DNA from: Streptomyces griseus
GTDB lineage: Bacteria > Actinomycetota > Actinomycetes > Streptomycetales > Streptomycetaceae
Direction of reading: 5' to 3'
Assembly: GCF_001715295.1 (NCBI RefSeq)
Contig: NZ_MDKB01000006.1
Span: 178,562 to 242,561 of the forward strand
DNA: 64,000 nucleotides
Shown here piece after piece: positions 60,461 through 64,000 of the stretch. The notes beneath the pieces are model-generated. The model ran no database searches and was not told the DNA's origin. It saw only the letters and a program-made list of their open reading frames with translations. A program made the translations under genes and the position numbers. The stretch's first letter is position 1. Each line of letters begins with the position of its first letter.

Positions 60461-60802
60461 GGGCGACTCCTCGACATCGGGGCGGGCGCCGGTCCCGTCC
60501 CTGGGTCCGGCGCCGGTGCGGCTGCTGGGTGCGCGGGGTCGTACACGGGCTGTGTGCCGGCGGATCTACGGGCTGCGGGCTGCCGGACTGCGGGTCTACG
60601 GGCTGCCGGACTGCGGGTCTACGGAGTGCGGACTGCCGGGCTGCGGGTCTGCGGGGCTGCGGTCTGCGGTCTGCGGGTCTGCGGGTCTGCGGGTCTGCGG
60701 GCTGCGCTTCGTACGCGGGCGGATCCGTGCGGCGGGTGCCCGGTGGTCAGGGCCGTCCGGGGTGTTCCCGGCCGGCCCTGATCCGCCCCGGAACTACTCC
60801 CC
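60461..60802. repeat. degenerate CTGCGGG repeats with G-quadruplex motif
   Basis: Gap of 342 bp without a gene. At 60565-60705 the sequence is a degenerate array of TCTACGGGCTGC, GGACTGCGGG and finally TCTGCGGG units. Four GGG runs at 60675, 60683, 60691 and 60699 are each followed by TCTGC, an exact 8-bp period, and meet the usual pattern for a G-quadruplex on the plus strand. Confidence 0.75.
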
Positions 60803-62080
60803 TCACGGGCGTTCCAGGATGGCCGTGACCCCTTGGCCGCCCGCCGCGCAGAGGGAGATCAGGCCACGGCCCGGCCCGCCGCGCTCGGCGAGGAGCGCGG
60901 CCAGGGTCGCCACGATCCGGGCGCCGGTCGCGGCGAACGGGTGGCCGGTGGCGAGGGACGAGCCCGCCACGTTCAGCTTCGCCCTGTCGACGGGTGCCAG
61001 ACCCTGCTTCTCCCAGGCCGCCAGCGTGGCGAGGACCTGGGAGGCGAAGGCCTCGTGGATCTCGAAGAGGTCGAAGTCCGCCATCGTGAGACCGGCCCGC
61101 TCCAGCAGGCGCGGTACCGCGTACGCGGGCGCCATCAGCAGCCCGTCCTCGCCGTTCACGTGGTCCACGGCACCCGTCTCGTGGAGCGAGAGGTACGCCA
61201 GCGGCTCCAGGCCGCGTTCCGCCGCCCACTCCTCGCTGGACAGGAGCACGGTGGCGGCCCCGTCGGAGAGCGGGGTCGAATTGCCCGCGGTCATCGTCGC
61301 GTCGGGGTGGTCGGTGCCGAACACCGGTTTCAGCGTGGCGAGTTTCCGGGGCGTGGAGCCGGGGCGCAGGTTCTGGTCGCGCTCCAGGCCGAGGTACGGG
61401 ACGACGAGGCCGTCGAAGAAGCCGCGTTCGTACGCCGCGGCGAGCCGCTGGTGACTGGTGGCCGCCAGCAGGTCCTGCTCCTCGCGGCCGATGCCCCACT
61501 TCCGGGCGGTGACCGCGGCGTGCTCGCCCATCGACAGCCCGGTGCGCGGCTCGGAGTTGCGGGGGATGTCCGGGATCAGGTGGCGGGGGCGTACGGCCGC
61601 CAGCGCCTTGATCCGGCCCGCCGCCGACCTCGCCCGGCGGGCTTCCAGCAGGATCCTGCGCAACTGGTCGTTCACGCCCAGGGGGGCGTCGCTCGTGGTG
61701 TCCGCGCCGCCCGCGACCGCCGAGTCGACGGCACCCAGCGCGATCTTGTTCGCGGCCGCGACGACCGCCTGAAGACCGGTTCCGCAGGCCTGCTGCACGT
61801 CGTAGGCCGGGGTGCGCGGATCCAGGGACGACCCCAGGACCGTCTCACGGGCCAGGTTGAAGTCCCTGCTGTGCTTGAGGACCGCTCCGGCCACGAACTC
61901 GCCGACCCGCTGCCCGCGCAGGCCGAAGCGCTCGGCCAGTCCGTCCAGCGCGGCCGTGAGCATCTCCTGGTTGGAGGCCCGGGCGTACGGGCCGTCGGAG
62001 CGGGCGAAGGGAATGCGGGTGCCGCCGATGACCGCGACCCGGCGCGGCTGCGGAAGTGCGAGGGGAATCAACTCGACCAA
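60803..62080 (-). CDS. fadA2: acetyl-CoA C-acyltransferase (thiolase)
   Basis: 425 residues. Thiolytic cleavage of 3-ketoacyl-CoA in beta-oxidation. RRVAVIGGTRIPFARSDGPY begins the fold; DVQQACGTGLQAVVAAANKI contains the nucleophilic Cys; the catalytic His boxes are IHEAFASQVLATLAAW and ATGHPFAATGARIV; the last Cys is in LISLCAAGGQG. Gene symbol by analogy with M. tuberculosis FadA2, which is also divergent from fabG4. Start is TTG 62080; TTG 62071 is possible. No ATG precedes the conserved part. A GAGTAA-type operator lies 27 bp upstream. Confidence 0.87.
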   Translation of the reverse strand: MVELIPLALPQPRRVAVIGGTRIPFARSDGPYARASNQEMLTAALDGLAERFGLRGQRVGEFVAGAVLKHSRDFNLARETVLGSSLDPRTPAYDVQQACGTGLQAVVAAANKIALGAVDSAVAGGADTTSDAPLGVNDQLRRILLEARRARSAAGRIKALAAVRPRHLIPDIPRNSEPRTGLSMGEHAAVTARKWGIGREEQDLLAATSHQRLAAAYERGFFDGLVVPYLGLERDQNLRPGSTPRKLATLKPVFGTDHPDATMTAGNSTPLSDGAATVLLSSEEWAAERGLEPLAYLSLHETGAVDHVNGEDGLLMAPAYAVPRLLERAGLTMADFDLFEIHEAFASQVLATLAAWEKQGLAPVDRAKLNVAGSSLATGHPFAATGARIVATLAALLAERGGPGRGLISLCAAGGQGVTAILERP

Positions 62081-62106
62081 CTCATCTCGACCAGATCCTG
62101 ACCCTT

Positions 62107-62128
62107 GAGTAACCTTACTCCGGAGTAA
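62107..62128. promoter_or_regulatory. GAGTAA operator between thiolase and FabG4 genes
   Basis: Three half sites in 22 bp: GAGTAA-CC-TTACTC (62107-62120) shares its right arm with the perfect 14-bp palindrome TTACTCCGGAGTAA (62115-62128). It lies midway in the 75-bp divergent gap. Typical for a TetR-type repressor of fatty-acid genes; no such regulator gene is nearby. Confidence 0.7.
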
Positions 62129-62155
62129 ATCTACGACCAGCAGGGAGTCCGGACA

Positions 62156-63475
62156 ATGGCCGACCGCTATCTCCGCTTCACCGGCACAGCGCCCGGACGC
62201 TTCCTGACCCGGGGGCTCGGACTGCCCCGACCCACCCCGCTCCGCCGGTGGACGGTGGCGACACCCGCGCTGGAGGGGGCGTTGCTGCACCTCACGGCCG
62301 GTACGACGGCCCACCCGGAGACGCTCGGTCCGGTACTCGCCGCGAGCGGCCTGGAGGTCACCGCGCAGGCGGAGCGCCCGGCGGCCGTCGTCCTGGACGC
62401 GACCGGCATCACCACCGTCGCCGGGCTCGGCGGCGTGCACGCCGCCCTCCACCCCGTCGTCCGGTCACTGGCCCCCGGCGGACGTGTCGTCGTCCTCGGC
62501 ACGCCGCCGTCCGCCGACGACCACCATCAGGCGGCGGCCCAGCAGGCCCTCGAAGGGTTCGTACGCTCCCTGGGCAAGGAGATCGGCAAGGGCGCCACCG
62601 TCCAGTTGCTCCGCATCGCCCCGGGGGCCGCCGCCTCGGCCGAGTCCACGCTCCGCTTCCTGCTGTCCCCGCGCTCCGCGTACGTCAGCGGCCAGGTGGT
62701 CGAGCTCACCGACGCCGCACCGGACCCGGTCCCCGACTGGGCCGCGCCGCTGGCCGGCCGCACGGCGCTGGTCACCGGGGCCGCCCGGGGCATCGGTGCC
62801 GCCGTCGCCTCCGTGCTGGCCAGGGACGGCGCCCGGGTCATCTGCCTGGACGTGCCCCAGGCCCGGGAGGACCTCGTCCGTACCGCCGACCGCCTCGGCG
62901 CGAGCGCGCTGGAGCTGGACATCACCGCCCCCGACGCCGCCGGCCTGATCGCCGCGGCCGCACCGGACGGCCTCGACATCCTCGTCCACAACGCGGGCAT
63001 CACCCGGGACCGCAGGCTCGCCAACATGCCGGCCGACCGCTGGGACTCGGTCCTGGAGGTCAACCTGGACAGCGTCCTGCGCACCACGGACACCCTCCTG
63101 GACACGGGGACCGTCCGGCGCGGCGGGCGTGTGGTGGCCACCGCGTCCATCGCCGGGATCGCGGGCAACACCGGCCAGACCAACTACGCCGCCAGCAAGG
63201 CGGGCATCATCGGCCTCGTCCGCTCCCTGGCCCCGCGCGCCGCCGCCGCCCACGGTGTCACCGTCAACGCGGTCGCCCCGGGCTTCATCGAGACGAAGAT
63301 GACGGCCGCCGTCCCGCTCCTCATCCGCGAGGCGGGCCGCAGGATGAACTCCCTGGCCCAGGGCGGGCTTCCGGTCGACGTGGCCGAGACCACCGCCTGG
63401 TTCGCCCAGCCCGCCTCCAGCGCCGTGAACGGCCAGGTCGTCCGGGTCTGCGGCCAGAGCCTGCTGGGTGCGTGA
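62156..63475 (+). CDS. fabG4: 3-oxoacyl-(ACP/CoA) reductase, FabG4-type
   Basis: 439 residues, the long actinobacterial form. A degenerate Rossmann-like N-terminal domain (residues 1-200, without an intact glycine loop) is followed by a normal SDR domain. That domain has the nucleotide loop TALVTGAARGIGAAVA, NAGITRD, the catalytic Ser in ATASIAGIAGN and Tyr-x3-Lys in NYAASKAG, then VAPGFIETKMT. ATG 62156 with GGGAG upstream. Divergent from the thiolase; a MaoC-type hydratase gene follows at once, as in M. tuberculosis fabG4-htdX. Confidence 0.92.
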   Translation: MADRYLRFTGTAPGRFLTRGLGLPRPTPLRRWTVATPALEGALLHLTAGTTAHPETLGPVLAASGLEVTAQAERPAAVVLDATGITTVAGLGGVHAALHPVVRSLAPGGRVVVLGTPPSADDHHQAAAQQALEGFVRSLGKEIGKGATVQLLRIAPGAAASAESTLRFLLSPRSAYVSGQVVELTDAAPDPVPDWAAPLAGRTALVTGAARGIGAAVASVLARDGARVICLDVPQAREDLVRTADRLGASALELDITAPDAAGLIAAAAPDGLDILVHNAGITRDRRLANMPADRWDSVLEVNLDSVLRTTDTLLDTGTVRRGGRVVATASIAGIAGNTGQTNYAASKAGIIGLVRSLAPRAAAAHGVTVNAVAPGFIETKMTAAVPLLIREAGRRMNSLAQGGLPVDVAETTAWFAQPASSAVNGQVVRVCGQSLLGA

Positions 63476-63479
63476 CGCC

Positions 63480-64000
63480 GTGACCGGCCTGCTCGTGTCC
63501 CTCGTACGCGGTGCCGTGACCTCGCCGTTCAAGTCGGCGGGGCGTTCCGGCGCCGCGCTCCCCCCGGCCCGTGCGGTGCTCCCGGCCGCGCGGATCGTCC
63601 CCGGCCGCCTCGCCTCGTACCGCGGGATCTGCGGCTTCACCGAACGGGACGTGCTGCCGCTCACCTACCCACACGTCCTGGGGTTCCCGCTGGCCATGCG
63701 CATCATGACGGGCCGGGCCTTCCCCCTGCCGGTGCTGGGGCTCGTCCACACCCGGATCGAGATCACCGGACACCGGGCGCTCCACCCGGCGGACGCCCCC
63801 GAACTCACCGTGTACGCCGAGGAGCTGACGCCCCATCGCCGGGGGACCGAGGTCACGGTGGTGACGCAGGCGCGGCTGTCCGGCGAGCTCGTCTGGGAGT
63901 CGCGCAGCGGCTATCTGTCGCGGTACTCCACCGGGAGAGCACCCGCGACGGCCACCCCGCGAGGTCCCGCACCGTCCTCGCCCGCGGCCGGCGGACCGGT
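63480..64000 (+). CDS. MaoC/HtdX-like 3-hydroxyacyl-thioester dehydratase (partial)
   Basis: 173 codons up to the window edge; the 3' end is missing. RDVLPLTYPHVLGFPLAMRIMTGRAFPLPVLGLVHTRIEI, then VYAEELTPHRRGTEVTVVTQARLSGELVWESRSGYLSR, is the N-terminal hotdog half of the family. The catalytic hotdog half with the Asp/His pair lies beyond the edge. Begins GTG 63480, four bases after the fabG4 stop; a GTG at 63468 would overlap. Probably the dehydratase step after FabG4. Confidence 0.82.
   Translation, partial: MTGLLVSLVRGAVTSPFKSAGRSGAALPPARAVLPAARIVPGRLASYRGICGFTERDVLPLTYPHVLGFPLAMRIMTGRAFPLPVLGLVHTRIEITGHRALHPADAPELTVYAEELTPHRRGTEVTVVTQARLSGELVWESRSGYLSRYSTGRAPATATPRGPAPSSPAAGGP

Noticed and set aside
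60529..60828. Cys/Gly/Leu-rich repeat protein reading AGLR, a possible pentapeptide-repeat protein
   Set aside because: The amino acid repeat is produced by the 8- to 10-bp DNA repeat, is open in several frames and lacks a proper start.

Overview
The window is a piece of a high-GC actinomycete chromosome, almost certainly Streptomyces. The evidence is the very high third-position GC, frequent GTG/TTG (and apparently CTG) starts, an HrdD-type sigma factor, SepX/GlpR, an F420 synthase, a WhiJ-type XRE/DUF397 pair, and tRNA genes of which one lacks an encoded CCA. No rRNA, CRISPR array or intact prophage was seen. Most of the window is ordinary core genome. Its only clear accessory island is a decayed integrative element of about 2.2 kb.

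Layout. 1-2640: exodeoxyribonuclease III, a GNAT acetyltransferase, a SAM methyltransferase and tRNA-Ala(CGC). 2720-7977: a minus-strand cluster galU > glp/moeA > moaC > mog > rimJ-like > sepX/glpR, which combines UDP-glucose supply, molybdenum cofactor-type proteins and a divisome membrane protein. 8071-16362: 5-formyl-THF cyclo-ligase, a penicillin-acylase-like hydrolase, a cation/proton antiporter, an MFS pump, a Ruc-like zinc-ribbon chaperone behind a CIRCE operator, and MTA phosphorylase. The order sepX - rimJ - glp - galU - cyclo-ligase - ruc matches the recalled Mycobacterium tuberculosis order Rv0996-Rv0991c, with genes inserted. 16363-19950: a CpaB/SAF-like protein, small proteins, a P1 (DmpA-type) peptidase and a DUF6227 protein.

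19994-28512 is a run of regulator/target pairs. It holds a WYL regulator divergent from a DHA2 pump with a shared palindrome, hrdD behind a textbook sigma-R promoter, a Pat-like acetyltransferase, a YgiD-like dioxygenase divergent from a MarR regulator, a second DHA2 pump and a TetR regulator. Twin operators and a CRP-like site separate the TetR gene from a secreted M6-like metalloprotease (28804-30081). An acyl-CoA ligase follows.

32715-34924: tRNA-Arg(CCT) is the attachment site of a decayed integrative element. Its tyrosine-integrase remnant has lost the catalytic Tyr, a neighbouring gene is broken by a stop codon, and the last 39 bp of the tRNA are duplicated at the far end. 35374-38712: a ribbon-helix-helix protein with 11-bp-spaced boxes over its own promoter, then a DUF4097 protein and a DrrAB-type ABC exporter. 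38786-44632: a large membrane protein, a D,D-carboxypeptidase with a disordered cytoplasmic tail of about 530 residues, and a GPP34-like protein. 44850-49668: the XRE/DUF397 pair, a sodium:solute symporter and a probably inactive ADP-ribosylglycohydrolase. 49929-58265: an AhpD-like protein, F420 synthase FbiC, a HAD protein, PBP2-type transpeptidase, an LLM flavin/F420 oxidoreductase and an amino acid permease. 58550-64000: fatty-acid genes (long-chain acyl-CoA ligase, thiolase, FabG4-like reductase, MaoC/HtdX-like hydratase cut by the window edge). The thiolase and reductase diverge from a GAGTAA-type operator, as at M. tuberculosis fadA2/fabG4/htdX.

Limits: all functions are inferred from reading the sequence and recalling families; no search was run. 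Start codons were chosen from ribosome-binding sites, overlaps and recalled family N-termini and are not proven.
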